A stretch of 64,000 nt of DNA from Chryseobacterium balustinum (GCF_900168205.1 NZ_FUZE01000001.1:496001-560000), one strand, 5' to 3'. Counted from the first letter of the stretch, positions 10,281 to 20,243 are shown. A program made the numbers and translations. The notes: generated by a model not told the origin, from the letters alone.

Positions 10281-10312
10281 TTTGCATATGTTAATATTTA
10301 TTAACATATTTG
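10281..10312 (+). promoter_or_regulatory. Promoter with palindromic operator ahead of the first susCD pair
   Basis: TTTG (10281-10284), a 20-bp spacer and CATATTTG (10305-10312; one mismatch to TAnnTTTG) form a promoter ending about 30 bp before the ATG. The spacer is nearly filled by a perfect inverted repeat: ATATGTTAATA (10286-10296), TT, TATTAACATAT (10299-10309). A repressor bound there would block polymerase. The rest of the 312-bp gap (10030-10341) is AT-rich with no other gene seen. Confidence 0.7.
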
Positions 10313-10341
10313 CTAATTAAAAATATTAAAATTTTGTTAAT

Positions 10342-13215
10342 ATGAATGTTAAATTACGTGTATTAAGTGCTGGAGCTTTGTTCTTTATCGGGCAAGTAGC
10401 TTTTGCGCAGGCAACAAAAAATGATTCCGTTCCTTCAAAACCGTCAAAAGAACAGAAGATTGAAGAGGTTGTTGTTTTAGGGTATAGTAAAACAGCGACG
10501 AAAGCTAGCTCAACTGCAGCGTCTACAACTATTAGCGCTGAAGCGTTGGAGAATCGTCCCAATACAACATTTTTGAATTCACTTCAAGGAGCGGCACCAG
10601 GTTTGTCAGTTAACTCAAGCTCTGGTTCTCCAGGTTCAGGTAAAATTGATATCTTAATTAGAGGTGTTGGTTCATTAAACGCATCTACAGATCCTTTAGA
10701 TGGTTTGTCTAGTTCTTCTTCGCAATTTAGAAACTTGAACCCTAACGATATTGAAACTTTGAGTATATTGAAAGATGCTCAGGCAACTTCAATTTATGGT
10801 AACAGAGGTGCTAATGGGGTTGTTGTTATTACGACTAAATTCGGAAAGTATAATTCTGGCTTGAAAGTCTCTTATGATGCATTAACTTCATTCTCACAAT
10901 ATCCAAAGCCTTCTTATAATTTGGCTAATGCTAAAGAATTGCTTAAAATTCAACAAATATATGGGCAGGGTGGTAATGGTGTTGGTATGAGTGATGATGA
11001 TATCAATAACTATTCTACAGATACAGATTGGACGAAAGAGTTGATGAGAGTAGGGATGACACAACAACATAACTTAGGTTTAACTTATGGAGGCGAGAAT
11101 TTGTCTGTGTTTACCTCAGTAGGCTATTTGAAGAACGAGGGGATTATCAAAGGAACAGATTTTGAAAGATTTACTTTCCGTAATAATATCAATGGGCAAT
11201 CGAAAAATAAAAGATTTACTTACTCAGCACAATTAGCTGCTGCTTATTCTAAAAGAAATCAGTTAGATCAGGAAGCGAATGCTACTGCTTTAGCAGGGAA
11301 TATAGCACAAGACGTATTGTTAGGAGCTGTGTTGGGCGATCCAACTTTGCCGAAGTATCCATTTCAGAACGGTGCTGAAATGTTTGCTACTATTGGTCAA
11401 AACTCTGCTGTATATAGACCATATGTATTGTATGATAACATGAGAGGTGGTGTGCGAAATTTATATGCAGAAACTTCTGTAAATGCTAACTTACGTGGGA
11501 GTTATAAAATTACCGATAACTTAACATTTACCAATAGATTAGGAATAGATTTTAAAGAAGAAGATAGAACTTTTGCTAGATCCCCACTAGGATATTTGTC
11601 AAATAGTGTGGCAGCTTCTACAGGAGCTAAATATGGGGGTATTGAAACTCTATCAAATTTTAAAGATTTAACGATTAATAACGTTTCTAACCTTACATTT
11701 AATAAATCGTTTGGAGATCACGATTTGACTGTTTCAGCTTACTTAGATTATTATAAAGGACATTATTTGTCTAAGTCTCAAACACAAAATGGTCTAGATC
11801 CTCTATTATGGTCATTTGGTGCAGGAAAAGGATATATTCCTTTTAGTGCTGCTAGTCCAAGCTTCTATCAGCCGTCAGTTTCGGCAAGTAAAATTAATGC
11901 TGGTACATTTGCAGCGTTTGGTACGGTAGATTACGACTATGCTGGTAGATACGGATTTAGTGGTACATTAAGAAGAGATGCGACTTACAGATTTGAAGAT
12001 AAAAACAAGTGGGATACTTTCTGGTCAGTTTCTGGTAGATGGAACATCGACAAAGAAGAATTTATGGCTGAATCTAAATTTAGAATGTTAAAGCTTAGAG
12101 CTTCTTACGGTACGCAAGGGAATCAAAATATTCAGGTTGCGACAAATAATCAAAACCCTTCTTATCTTAGACCTCTGCAATATATTGATAATTATACTGG
12201 TACACCTTCTATTGGAGGATACCAAAACTTGTATGGATATTTATTCTCTAAAGGTAACCCAGATTTAAGATGGGAAAAGCAATCAATGGCGAATATTGGT
12301 TTAGACCTTAACTATAATGGAATTGTTGAAGGTACTTTTGATGTTTACCAAAAAACGACAGATCGTTTGATTAATAATATTGCTATTTCAGCCGGTTTAG
12401 GTAATGGTTTTAACATCATAGGTAATAACGGTAAGTTAGAAAACAAAGGGATAGAGGCTTCTTTAAGAGGTAATATTATCAGAAAGCAAGATATAAAATT
12501 ATCTGTTTGGGCAAACGGAGCTTACAACAAAAATACAGTAAAAGCTTTACCGAAAGAAGATTTTACTGGTAACAACGTACAAGCGGTTGGAGGACCAGCA
12601 TATCAATGGTATTTATATCAGTATGCAGGTGTTAATCAAGAAAATGGAGAACTACTGTTTGTAGGTAAAGACGGACAAATTACTGAAACGCCAACTGTGG
12701 ATGATAGAGTGGCTACAGGAAAATCTATTTTCCCTAAAGTATCTGGAGGTTTTGGTGTAGACTTAGATGTAAAAGGTTTCTTTTTTAACGCAATGTTCTC
12801 TTACCAATCTGGAGGTTGGATCAATGATAATATGGAGAGTTGGTTGTTAAACCCAGCCTATGCTACTCTCGGTATTAATGTTTCTAAAGACTTGTTAAAT
12901 GCTTGGACACCTGATAATACGAATACAGACATTCCTAGCTTAACTGCAAACAATCAAGGCCAAGAGGATGACTCTGATCGTTATCTACACAAGACAGATT
13001 TTGTAAGACTGAAAAACGTTGCTATTGGGTATAATCTTAGTAAAGAAATGCTTAGAAATTTACCTGTGAGAAGTGTAAAAGTATTCTTACAAGCAGAAAA
13101 CTTATATACTTGGTCTAAATGGAAAGGTTTTGACCCAGAACCAATTACTCAACAATCATTGTCAGTATATCCAAACCCGAAGGTATATTCGGTTGGGGTA
13201 AATGTTGAGTTCTAA
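10342..13215 (+). CDS. SusC/RagA-family TonB-dependent outer-membrane transporter
   Basis: This is a 957-residue outer-membrane barrel that imports large nutrients using TonB energy, with the lipoprotein encoded next to it as a lid. A signal peptide ends near AFAQ; the TonB-box-like EEVVVLGY follows, then a plug domain with LNPNDIETLSILKDAQATSIYGNRGANGVVVI, and a long barrel ending in VYSVGVNVEF with a terminal Phe. The N-terminal carboxypeptidase-like domain of many SusC proteins is absent. The plug reads TDPLDGL where homologs have a form of PLYVxDG, as if three residues were lost. No glycoside hydrolase lies nearby, so the substrate could be a peptide or other polymer. Confidence 0.93.
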   Translation: MNVKLRVLSAGALFFIGQVAFAQATKNDSVPSKPSKEQKIEEVVVLGYSKTATKASSTAASTTISAEALENRPNTTFLNSLQGAAPGLSVNSSSGSPGSGKIDILIRGVGSLNASTDPLDGLSSSSSQFRNLNPNDIETLSILKDAQATSIYGNRGANGVVVITTKFGKYNSGLKVSYDALTSFSQYPKPSYNLANAKELLKIQQIYGQGGNGVGMSDDDINNYSTDTDWTKELMRVGMTQQHNLGLTYGGENLSVFTSVGYLKNEGIIKGTDFERFTFRNNINGQSKNKRFTYSAQLAAAYSKRNQLDQEANATALAGNIAQDVLLGAVLGDPTLPKYPFQNGAEMFATIGQNSAVYRPYVLYDNMRGGVRNLYAETSVNANLRGSYKITDNLTFTNRLGIDFKEEDRTFARSPLGYLSNSVAASTGAKYGGIETLSNFKDLTINNVSNLTFNKSFGDHDLTVSAYLDYYKGHYLSKSQTQNGLDPLLWSFGAGKGYIPFSAASPSFYQPSVSASKINAGTFAAFGTVDYDYAGRYGFSGTLRRDATYRFEDKNKWDTFWSVSGRWNIDKEEFMAESKFRMLKLRASYGTQGNQNIQVATNNQNPSYLRPLQYIDNYTGTPSIGGYQNLYGYLFSKGNPDLRWEKQSMANIGLDLNYNGIVEGTFDVYQKTTDRLINNIAISAGLGNGFNIIGNNGKLENKGIEASLRGNIIRKQDIKLSVWANGAYNKNTVKALPKEDFTGNNVQAVGGPAYQWYLYQYAGVNQENGELLFVGKDGQITETPTVDDRVATGKSIFPKVSGGFGVDLDVKGFFFNAMFSYQSGGWINDNMESWLLNPAYATLGINVSKDLLNAWTPDNTNTDIPSLTANNQGQEDDSDRYLHKTDFVRLKNVAIGYNLSKEMLRNLPVRSVKVFLQAENLYTWSKWKGFDPEPITQQSLSVYPNPKVYSVGVNVEF

Positions 13216-13234
13216 TTAATTTAATAATTTTATC

Positions 13235-14797
13235 ATGAAAAAAAATATAAAATATGCTTTTTTTATTGGAGCAGCACTTTTAGGGGGTAATTCTATACTT
13301 ACAAGTTGCTCTGATAGTTATGAAATTGTACAGCCGGGAGAAACGCATGGAGAAGACATCACTACTGTTGATGGAATGAATAATTTTCTTATTGGTTCTG
13401 TTTACGGTTTGCTAGAGCCCACTAGTGCTAATTATTTAACCGCAGTAGTTACAGACGAAGTGCGTCAAGGTATTGGTAGTGGTGGTCAAGAATGGCAATT
13501 ACACAGGCATTTTATTGATCCTAGTGATGGCTATACTGGGACGATTTGGGTAAACAACTATACAGTAATCAACAGAGTAAACCGTCTTTTAGAGATGGCT
13601 GAGCAAATTACTCCTGCTACAGCAGCACAGGCGACAGCTTACAAGAGAATTCTTGGTGAAGCAAGAGCAGTAAGAGCGTATTGCTATCTTCAGTTAGAAA
13701 CTTATTTCTCAACGGATATGAAAGATGAGAACGCTTTAGGGGTTATGTTGGTTACAACAGCTCCAAGCGATTTGAATTTTTCGGCACCAAGAGTTACCAA
13801 CAAGGTTATCTACGATTTTATCAATGCAGATTTAGATTTTGCTAGAGCTAATGTTGTAACTACTGGAAGTAATGTTAATAGGTTTTATATAAACACAAGC
13901 ACAGTAAATGCTATTGCAGCAAGATTTAACTTGTATCGTGGTAATTATCCTTTGGCTAAACAATATGCTCAGTCTGTATTAACAAGTTCTGGTATTAGTT
14001 TAACAACTGCTAATCCAATGACGAATGGTACGTCGGGACCTAACATAGGTTCAAGTGCTTGGAATGCTGCTTGGTACAGTGCTTCTGCTGCATTTACCCC
14101 ATATAGAAGAATGTGGGCTGATTTAGAAGGTGGCGAGGTTATATTTGGTCTTAACCGTCTTGCTCCAGGTTCAGGTAATGCAATTGGAACCGTCTATAAC
14201 ACTAATACTTCAACTATTTCTGGAGGTGTAATGTGGTTTTGGGGTGTTAATACGTTTAACGAGTTCTATGGAAATACAAACGATGTAAGAAAATATGCAT
14301 ATTTAGATCCATCGTCACTACCATATTTGTCAGCTCATTATTATGTAATCGACAAGTATCCTGGTAAGGTTGGTAGTGCAACAAGAAACGATGTAAAAGT
14401 CTTTAGATTATCTGAGATGTATTTTATTCTTGCTGAAGCTGCAGTTGAAGCAGGAGATTTTGCAGGAGCTGCAAACTACATCCAGCAGGTAAGAGTAGCT
14501 AGAGCGTATACAGGTACACCTACTACACCTGCGTATACTAGCAAACAAGTAGCATATAAAGATATTCTTAAAGAAAGAAGAATAGAATTGGCTTTGGAAG
14601 GTCACCGTTATATCGACTTAAAAAGACTAGCAGCTACTGCTGGTGTTACTATGGATAGAAATGCAGCAGATGATATCGAAGGTTTCGTCTCTCAAAACTT
14701 ACCAAATGGAAGTTACAAATACACATTACCTATTCCTCTCGCAGAAATAACTGCGAATCAAGGAATATCAGGACAACAAAATCCTGGATATAAATAA
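13235..14797 (+). CDS. SusD/RagB-family nutrient-binding lipoprotein
   Basis: SusD proteins are surface lipoproteins that cap the SusC barrel and capture ligand. The 520-residue product has a lipoprotein signal with the lipid Cys at about 25 (SILTSC). It carries the helical TPR-like core (NYTVINRVNRLLEMAE and EARAVRAYCYLQLETYF) and the conserved C-terminal part RLSEMYFILAEAAVEAGD ... ILKERRIELALEGHRYIDLKR. It begins 19 bp after the susC stop and ends before a strong terminator, so the two genes form one operon. Ligand cannot be told from sequence. Confidence 0.94.
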   Translation: MKKNIKYAFFIGAALLGGNSILTSCSDSYEIVQPGETHGEDITTVDGMNNFLIGSVYGLLEPTSANYLTAVVTDEVRQGIGSGGQEWQLHRHFIDPSDGYTGTIWVNNYTVINRVNRLLEMAEQITPATAAQATAYKRILGEARAVRAYCYLQLETYFSTDMKDENALGVMLVTTAPSDLNFSAPRVTNKVIYDFINADLDFARANVVTTGSNVNRFYINTSTVNAIAARFNLYRGNYPLAKQYAQSVLTSSGISLTTANPMTNGTSGPNIGSSAWNAAWYSASAAFTPYRRMWADLEGGEVIFGLNRLAPGSGNAIGTVYNTNTSTISGGVMWFWGVNTFNEFYGNTNDVRKYAYLDPSSLPYLSAHYYVIDKYPGKVGSATRNDVKVFRLSEMYFILAEAAVEAGDFAGAANYIQQVRVARAYTGTPTTPAYTSKQVAYKDILKERRIELALEGHRYIDLKRLAATAGVTMDRNAADDIEGFVSQNLPNGSYKYTLPIPLAEITANQGISGQQNPGYK

Positions 14798-14810
14798 ATT
14801 TGGTTCTACC

Positions 14811-14841
14811 AAAACCCCGTCAATCGACGGGTTTTTTTTTG
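14811..14841 (+). terminator. Rho-independent terminator after the first susCD pair
   Basis: CCCGTC and GACGGG form a GC-rich stem with a 4-nt loop, followed by about ten Ts. It closes the susCD operon. Confidence 0.9.
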
Positions 14842-14853
14842 CCTTTTATTTCT

Positions 14854-14861
14854 TACTTTTG
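14854..14861 (+). promoter_or_regulatory. Putative -7 element for the porin gene
   Basis: TACTTTTG matches TAnnTTTG exactly and lies 17 bp before the porin ATG, immediately after the susCD terminator. No good -33 element was seen. Confidence 0.5.
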
Positions 14862-14878
14862 CTGTACAAAAAATATTC

Positions 14879-16819
14879 ATGAAATACCTTTTTCTAATCA
14901 TATTTTTCATCGCTTCCTTTATTAAGGCTCAGGTTATTGTCAATAAAACAGACTCTAACATGCTTGAGAAAAAGCTAAAAGACACCTTAGTAATAGATTC
15001 CGGGAAAAAAGATTCTCTTAAAATTTTTAAACCGACGATTAATGATTATCAGTATCAGACTCAGTTTTCTGAAAAGAAAATCTTTGATACAGCGATGACC
15101 TTCAACAAATCGTATATTTTTTCTCAGTATAACAACAGAGATAATTTTGGAAGAGTGCAGTTTGCAAACATCGGATCGGGATTCAACCCTTTATCTTATG
15201 AAGTGAATGCCGAACAAAATCTTTCTCTATTACCGACAAACAAATCGTACGGTATTTTAGGAATTAACGACATCAAATATTATGATGTAAAAACTCCGAC
15301 TGCAACTTTTATTTATCATACAGCAATGAAGAATGGCGCTGCTTTGCAGTCAACTTATACCCAAAATATAGGGAAAAGATTCAATTTTGCTTTAGATTAT
15401 ATGGGACTTCGTTCTCAAGGGTTTTACAGAAACTCTTTGTCAGCAAATAATAATACTTTATTCTCGGGACATTATACATCCAAAACCGGAGATTATGAAT
15501 TGTTTGCCCATTACCTTCATCAGAATATAAACAATCAGGAGAATGGTGGGATTGTTAATGATGATCTTTTCCAATCGGGAGATAGTGAGTTTAAAAACCG
15601 TGACAGAGCTCTGGTGAATTTAGCATCATCCAGCTCACAATATTCCTACCGAAGATATTATTTGAGTCACCAGTTTACTCCTTTTAATGCTGAAAAATTT
15701 CCTTTTAGAATTCGACATACTATTTTTAATCAAGGGAATAAATATTATTATAACCAAGGTAGTTTAGAGCCATATTGGTATACTTCTGAAGCAGAAATTG
15801 TTAATGGTTTTCCTCTTGCAACTAAAAAGTATTCAAATAATTTTAGCAATACTTTCAGTTTGGTTTTTGATAACGAACGTTTCAAATTAGATGCCGGTTT
15901 AAGATATCAGATGCTGAAATTCGGAGTAGATCAAATTACATTACCAACTCTTGAAATTCCTTCTGAAATGAAAGAAAACAGATTGGGGGCGGTCGGAAAT
16001 TTACAGATCAAACTTTTTGATAAATTCCAAGTCAATTCATTCTTGGAAATTTCAAAAGGAAACCAGTTCGGAGATTATTTAAAGACGACAAACAATATCA
16101 AATTTGAGCCGATTAAAGATTACTTTGTGAATGCAAAAGTAAATTTCCAAAGCTCATATCCGTCATTTAATTATCTTGCGAACGCTTCGGCGTACAACAA
16201 TTTTAATTATTTCCTTAGTGATGCAAAAAATCAATCGGTAACGGAAATTGGGGGTAATGTTAATTTAAAATGGTTCCAAACTCAACTTTTTGCCAACTAT
16301 TTTAGAATAGATAATTATACGTATTTTGATGCTGCAGCAATGCCAAGACAAAGCGCAAACTCTTTAAATATTTCTCAAATTGGAGGTGATGCTACATTCA
16401 GCTATGGAAAGTTTCACTTAAATACAAGATTACAGTTTCAAAATGCTTTAACCAATAAAGAGTTGTTGCCAATGCCATCTTTTATAGGGAGAGCCAACTT
16501 TTTCTTTCAGTCTAAGGCATTCAAAAATGCGGCAGAAATTCAGGCTGGATTGAAAGTGTATTACTTCTCAAAATTTGCTACACGAGAATATTTCCCGATT
16601 CTTAACGAATATATTTTACCAAGCGCAGATTCTTTCTCAATCGGAGGACAGCCAATCGCAGACTTGTATGTTAATATGAAAGTGAAAAGAATGTTTTTCT
16701 TTATCGAAGGTCAGCAAATAGGAACGGTCGTTTCACCAAACAAATCATATGCATTCCCACATTATCCGGTCTATGATTTTAGACTAAATATTGGAATTTT
16801 ATGGTATCTGTTCAACTAA
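14879..16819 (+). CDS. Putative outer-membrane porin (Porin_10-like)
   Basis: The 646-residue product has an N-terminal signal (FIASFIKAQ), a short linker of Lys/Asp/Ser, and then alternating beta-strand sequence rich in Tyr, Phe and Asn up to the aromatic end VYDFRLNIGILWYLFN, as in outer-membrane barrels. The stretch FGRVQFANIGSGFNPLSYE and the overall length resemble the Bacteroidota putative porin family (Porin_10), recalled rather than searched. It is 12 bp upstream of bshC, so the two may share a transcript although their functions seem unrelated. Substrate is unknown. Confidence 0.78.
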   Translation: MKYLFLIIFFIASFIKAQVIVNKTDSNMLEKKLKDTLVIDSGKKDSLKIFKPTINDYQYQTQFSEKKIFDTAMTFNKSYIFSQYNNRDNFGRVQFANIGSGFNPLSYEVNAEQNLSLLPTNKSYGILGINDIKYYDVKTPTATFIYHTAMKNGAALQSTYTQNIGKRFNFALDYMGLRSQGFYRNSLSANNNTLFSGHYTSKTGDYELFAHYLHQNINNQENGGIVNDDLFQSGDSEFKNRDRALVNLASSSSQYSYRRYYLSHQFTPFNAEKFPFRIRHTIFNQGNKYYYNQGSLEPYWYTSEAEIVNGFPLATKKYSNNFSNTFSLVFDNERFKLDAGLRYQMLKFGVDQITLPTLEIPSEMKENRLGAVGNLQIKLFDKFQVNSFLEISKGNQFGDYLKTTNNIKFEPIKDYFVNAKVNFQSSYPSFNYLANASAYNNFNYFLSDAKNQSVTEIGGNVNLKWFQTQLFANYFRIDNYTYFDAAAMPRQSANSLNISQIGGDATFSYGKFHLNTRLQFQNALTNKELLPMPSFIGRANFFFQSKAFKNAAEIQAGLKVYYFSKFATREYFPILNEYILPSADSFSIGGQPIADLYVNMKVKRMFFFIEGQQIGTVVSPNKSYAFPHYPVYDFRLNIGILWYLFN

Positions 16820-16831
16820 AATTAAATCAGG

Positions 16832-18418
16832 TTGAAAACAATAAATAAAATAGCATTCAGCGAAATCGAAAGTATTCCAAAATTGGTAAAAGATTTCCTG
16901 AATCATGATATAGAGGGATTTGAAGCACATACTTTTTCGCTTGAAAATTTTGCTCAACAAATTCATTTAAAACAAAACTCTTTCGGATTAGAAAAAAGAG
17001 AAATTCTATCTGAAACGATAAAATCACAACTTTCAGATTTTAAGTTGTCTTCTAAACAGACAGAAAACTTAGAAAATCTTAAACATAAAAATACATTCAC
17101 GATTACAACCGGGCATCAGCTTAATCTGTTTTCCGGGCCTGTTTTTTTTATATACAAAATTCTTCAGACGATAAAAACCTGTACGTATTTACAGCAAAAT
17201 TTCCCTGATTTTAATTTTGTTCCGGTGTATTGGATGGCTTCTGAAGATCATGATTTTGCGGAAATTAATCATTTTAAAACCGAGAATAATTATTACGAAA
17301 TCAACGAAAAGTCTGGTGGTGCAGTTGGAAAAATTCATGTAAATGATACTTTTTTCATTTCCGAATTTGAGAAAGAATTTAAAGATTCTGTTTTCGGAAC
17401 TGAGTTGATTTTAATGCTGAAGGAAGCTTACAAAGGTGGTAATACTTTAACGAAAGCAATTCAGACTTTGGTCAACAGATTGTTTTCAGACTTTGGTTTG
17501 TTGATTGTTGATGGAGATTCAAAAGCACTGAAAAATCAAATCAAAGATGTTTTTAAAGATGAGCTGGAGAATTTTAGCTTACATAAAAGCTCAAAAGATA
17601 AAGTTGATTTTCTGACAGCTAAATACGGTAAAGTTCAGGTAAATCCGCGTGAAATTAATTTATTTTATCTTTCTGAAACTCGCGACAGAATAGATTTTGA
17701 CGGCAAAAATTATATTGTTGTAGATAAAAATATTCAGTTCACAAAAGAGGAAATTTTAAACGAACTTGAAAACTATCCCGAAAAGTTTAGTCCAAACGCT
17801 TTGATGCGACCTGTTTATCAGGAAACGGTTTTACCAAATCTTGCTTATATCGGCGGGAATGCAGAAATTATGTATTGGTTGGAACTGAAAGATTATTTTA
17901 CTGAACTCAATTTGCCTTTCCCTATTTTAATTCCAAGAAACTCAATGTTGTTTTTAAAAGAAAAGACATTAGGTAAAATTGGAAAACTCAATTTGAAAAT
18001 AGATGATTTTTTCCAAAATTTCACAAAAATTACCAATGACAAGATTTTAGATAATAATGAAATTCTTAATTTGCTTAATGAAAAAGAAAATCTTCTGACG
18101 AAACAGTTTTCAGAATTGAAAAATGCAGCAGAATCAACCGAAAAATCTTTTGGTAATTTAGTAGAAGCTGAAGAAACAAGGCAGCTGAAATCATTCGAAA
18201 GAATGAAAAAAAGACTTCTTCGTGCTGAAAAGACAAAACAAAATGAGCTGTTGGAGCGTTTAGAAAATCTGTTTTTAGATGTTCATCCGTCGAAAACGTG
18301 GCAGGAAAGGATATATAATTTTTCTGTATTCTTTGCGGATTTCGGATATTCATGGATAGAATTCTGTCTGGAAGAAATGGTGGTAGAAGATTCAAAATTA
18401 ATAATTGTTGCCATTTAA
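16832..18418 (+). CDS. bshC: Bacillithiol biosynthesis cysteine-adding enzyme BshC (TTG start)
   Basis: BshC adds cysteine to glucosaminyl-malate in the last step of bacillithiol synthesis, the main low-molecular-weight thiol in Bacillota and many Bacteroidota. The 528 residues contain the family hallmark TITTGHQLNLFSGPVFFIYKI, the stretch VPVYWMASEDHDFAEI, and a long C-terminal coiled-coil (about 400-490, rich in Leu, Lys and Glu). A TTG at 16832 gives the start MKTINKIAF. The bshA and bshB genes are not in the window. Confidence 0.93.
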   Translation: MKTINKIAFSEIESIPKLVKDFLNHDIEGFEAHTFSLENFAQQIHLKQNSFGLEKREILSETIKSQLSDFKLSSKQTENLENLKHKNTFTITTGHQLNLFSGPVFFIYKILQTIKTCTYLQQNFPDFNFVPVYWMASEDHDFAEINHFKTENNYYEINEKSGGAVGKIHVNDTFFISEFEKEFKDSVFGTELILMLKEAYKGGNTLTKAIQTLVNRLFSDFGLLIVDGDSKALKNQIKDVFKDELENFSLHKSSKDKVDFLTAKYGKVQVNPREINLFYLSETRDRIDFDGKNYIVVDKNIQFTKEEILNELENYPEKFSPNALMRPVYQETVLPNLAYIGGNAEIMYWLELKDYFTELNLPFPILIPRNSMLFLKEKTLGKIGKLNLKIDDFFQNFTKITNDKILDNNEILNLLNEKENLLTKQFSELKNAAESTEKSFGNLVEAEETRQLKSFERMKKRLLRAEKTKQNELLERLENLFLDVHPSKTWQERIYNFSVFFADFGYSWIEFCLEEMVVEDSKLIIVAI

Positions 18419-18437
18419 TTTTAAAGAAGTATTTTTG
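18408..18437 (+). promoter_or_regulatory. Promoter of the LysM/periplasmic-binding gene
   Basis: TTG at 18408-18410, a 19-bp spacer and TATTTTTG at 18430-18437 fit the Bacteroidota consensus. The -33 element lies within the last codons of bshC. The predicted leader is about 12 nt. Confidence 0.6.
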
Positions 18438-18455
18438 TAAATTATAATATCGAAA

Positions 18456-20186
18456 ATGATTAAGAGGTTTTTTGTACTATCTGGTTTATGTATGTTTCTA
18501 AGTTTATCTGCTCAGAAAACACACACGGTTATAAAAGGTGATACTCCCTACAATATTTCTAAGAAATACGGAATTACTGTAGATGAGCTGTTGAAGTGGA
18601 ATCCTAAAGTAAAAGACGGAAAACTGGCTATTGGAGATGTGGTTACCGTAAAAACGGGAACTGCAAATGCGGTTGCTACAAAAGCTCCTGCTGGAAGCAC
18701 TTCTTCGCAGACAGGAAAAATCATTCTTCAGCCTAAACAAACTGTTTACGGAATTACAAAACAGTATAGAATTTCTGAAACTGATTTGAGAAAGCTCAAT
18801 CCAGAGCTAGATTCTCACATGAAAATCGGGGACGAAATCACTTTGCCTCTTGATAGCATCAAAAAATATGGTGGAAATCAGGCAGTAGCTACTACAGTGA
18901 CAAAACCTGTGGAGACTGTTACTGAAACTGCTCCGGTAAATAATAACAAAACTAAAATAGATTCCGGGAACGAAAGGTCTTCGGCTGAAAATTCTCATTC
19001 TAATCAGGATGAATATGCTACGTATACCGTTGAACAAGGCGATACCGTTTTTTCAATTGTCAATAAATTCGGAGTTACAATCGACGAATTAATTGTATTA
19101 AATCCTGAATTATCAAAAGGATTAAAAGCCGGAATGATTTTAAAAATCAGAAAGCTGGATGCTGCTTACATCAAAAAGAATGGCGATGCATTAAGTGTTG
19201 TTTTGATGCTTCCTTTCGGATACAGTACCAATGAAACTCAGTATCGTGCGATGGCAACCGATTTTCTTACCGGTGCAAAATTAGCAATCGAAAGAAATGC
19301 TTCTGCCGGACAGAAATTAGATATTAAAATTGTTGATTCTGGTAATGAAGCTTCATTTAAAAGCTCTTTATCACAAATTAATCCAAATAATACCGATTTA
19401 ATTATTGGACCTTTCTTCAAATCAAATGTTATTGATCTTTTAGATTTTACTAAAACTCAAAAAATACCTGTTGTAGCTCCATTTGCCAACTCACCAGAAT
19501 TATATAATTATAGCAATCTGATTATTGTTGAAACCAACAATCAAACTTATGCCGATAAAATTGCTGAAGAAGTAAAATCGGTATACTCTAATCAGAAAAT
19601 TTATGTTGTTGCAGACACCAAAAAAGAGAATGCCAATTATCTGAAGTCTAGCCTCGAGAAAAATGTTAAAAATGCTCAGGTTACTGTTGTAAATACAGCT
19701 TCGGAAATACAATTGGATCAAAATATGATGACAGGGCAATCTGCTCCCGTTATTGCAATTTTGGCAAGTGATAATGATACGGTAGGCGAGGCTTTTTCAA
19801 ATAAAGTCATTGCTTTATCAAAAGAAGTGCAAGGTATTAAAGCATTCAGTATGTATGCTGTGCCGAGTTTCGATAAAAAAGTTGATGAATTGAGTCAGGC
19901 AAGTTTGGTTTATTTAATGGACAGAAAAATCAATACTGACGGAAGTTTTGAAAAAGAAATCTTAGCCGCGTACAAATCAAAATACTGCAAAACTCCAGGT
20001 AAATATGCCGTGATTGGTTTTGATGTAGTCAACGATATGCTGACAAGAGAAAACAAAAAAGGAGAAATCTTTAAACAAATCAATAAAGTACAGACTCAGT
20101 TGGCTACTAAATTTGAATTTGTAAAGTCTAAATCAAACGGAGCTTATGTAAATACAGGCTTTCGTGTGATCAGACTGGTTCCTTAA
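18456..20186 (+). CDS. LysM-repeat protein fused to a periplasmic-binding-like domain
   Basis: The 576-residue exported protein has a signal ending near LSAQ and three LysM modules that bind glycan: HTVIKGDTPYNISKKYGI (about 22-65), a second around QTVYGITKQYRISETDLRKLNP (about 92-130), and YTVEQGDTVFSIVNKFGV after a low-complexity linker (about 190-232). From about 245 onward it resembles type I periplasmic ligand-binding domains (VVLMLPFGYSTNE ... GAKLAIERN ... LIIGPFFKSN). The combination suggests a peptidoglycan-anchored protein with a receptor-like or scaffold role. It stands between bshC and fabD with its own promoter. Confidence 0.85.
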   Translation: MIKRFFVLSGLCMFLSLSAQKTHTVIKGDTPYNISKKYGITVDELLKWNPKVKDGKLAIGDVVTVKTGTANAVATKAPAGSTSSQTGKIILQPKQTVYGITKQYRISETDLRKLNPELDSHMKIGDEITLPLDSIKKYGGNQAVATTVTKPVETVTETAPVNNNKTKIDSGNERSSAENSHSNQDEYATYTVEQGDTVFSIVNKFGVTIDELIVLNPELSKGLKAGMILKIRKLDAAYIKKNGDALSVVLMLPFGYSTNETQYRAMATDFLTGAKLAIERNASAGQKLDIKIVDSGNEASFKSSLSQINPNNTDLIIGPFFKSNVIDLLDFTKTQKIPVVAPFANSPELYNYSNLIIVETNNQTYADKIAEEVKSVYSNQKIYVVADTKKENANYLKSSLEKNVKNAQVTVVNTASEIQLDQNMMTGQSAPVIAILASDNDTVGEAFSNKVIALSKEVQGIKAFSMYAVPSFDKKVDELSQASLVYLMDRKINTDGSFEKEILAAYKSKYCKTPGKYAVIGFDVVNDMLTRENKKGEIFKQINKVQTQLATKFEFVKSKSNGAYVNTGFRVIRLVP

Positions 20187-20243
20187 AATTCTTTAAGGAC
20201 TCTATTTTTAAATTATAATTGATATTTAACTTTAAATAAATAA

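Noticed and set aside
10342..14797. First susCD pair as a polysaccharide utilisation locus
   Set aside because: No glycoside hydrolase, lyase, sulfatase or regulator is adjacent, so the glycan assignment is not supported.
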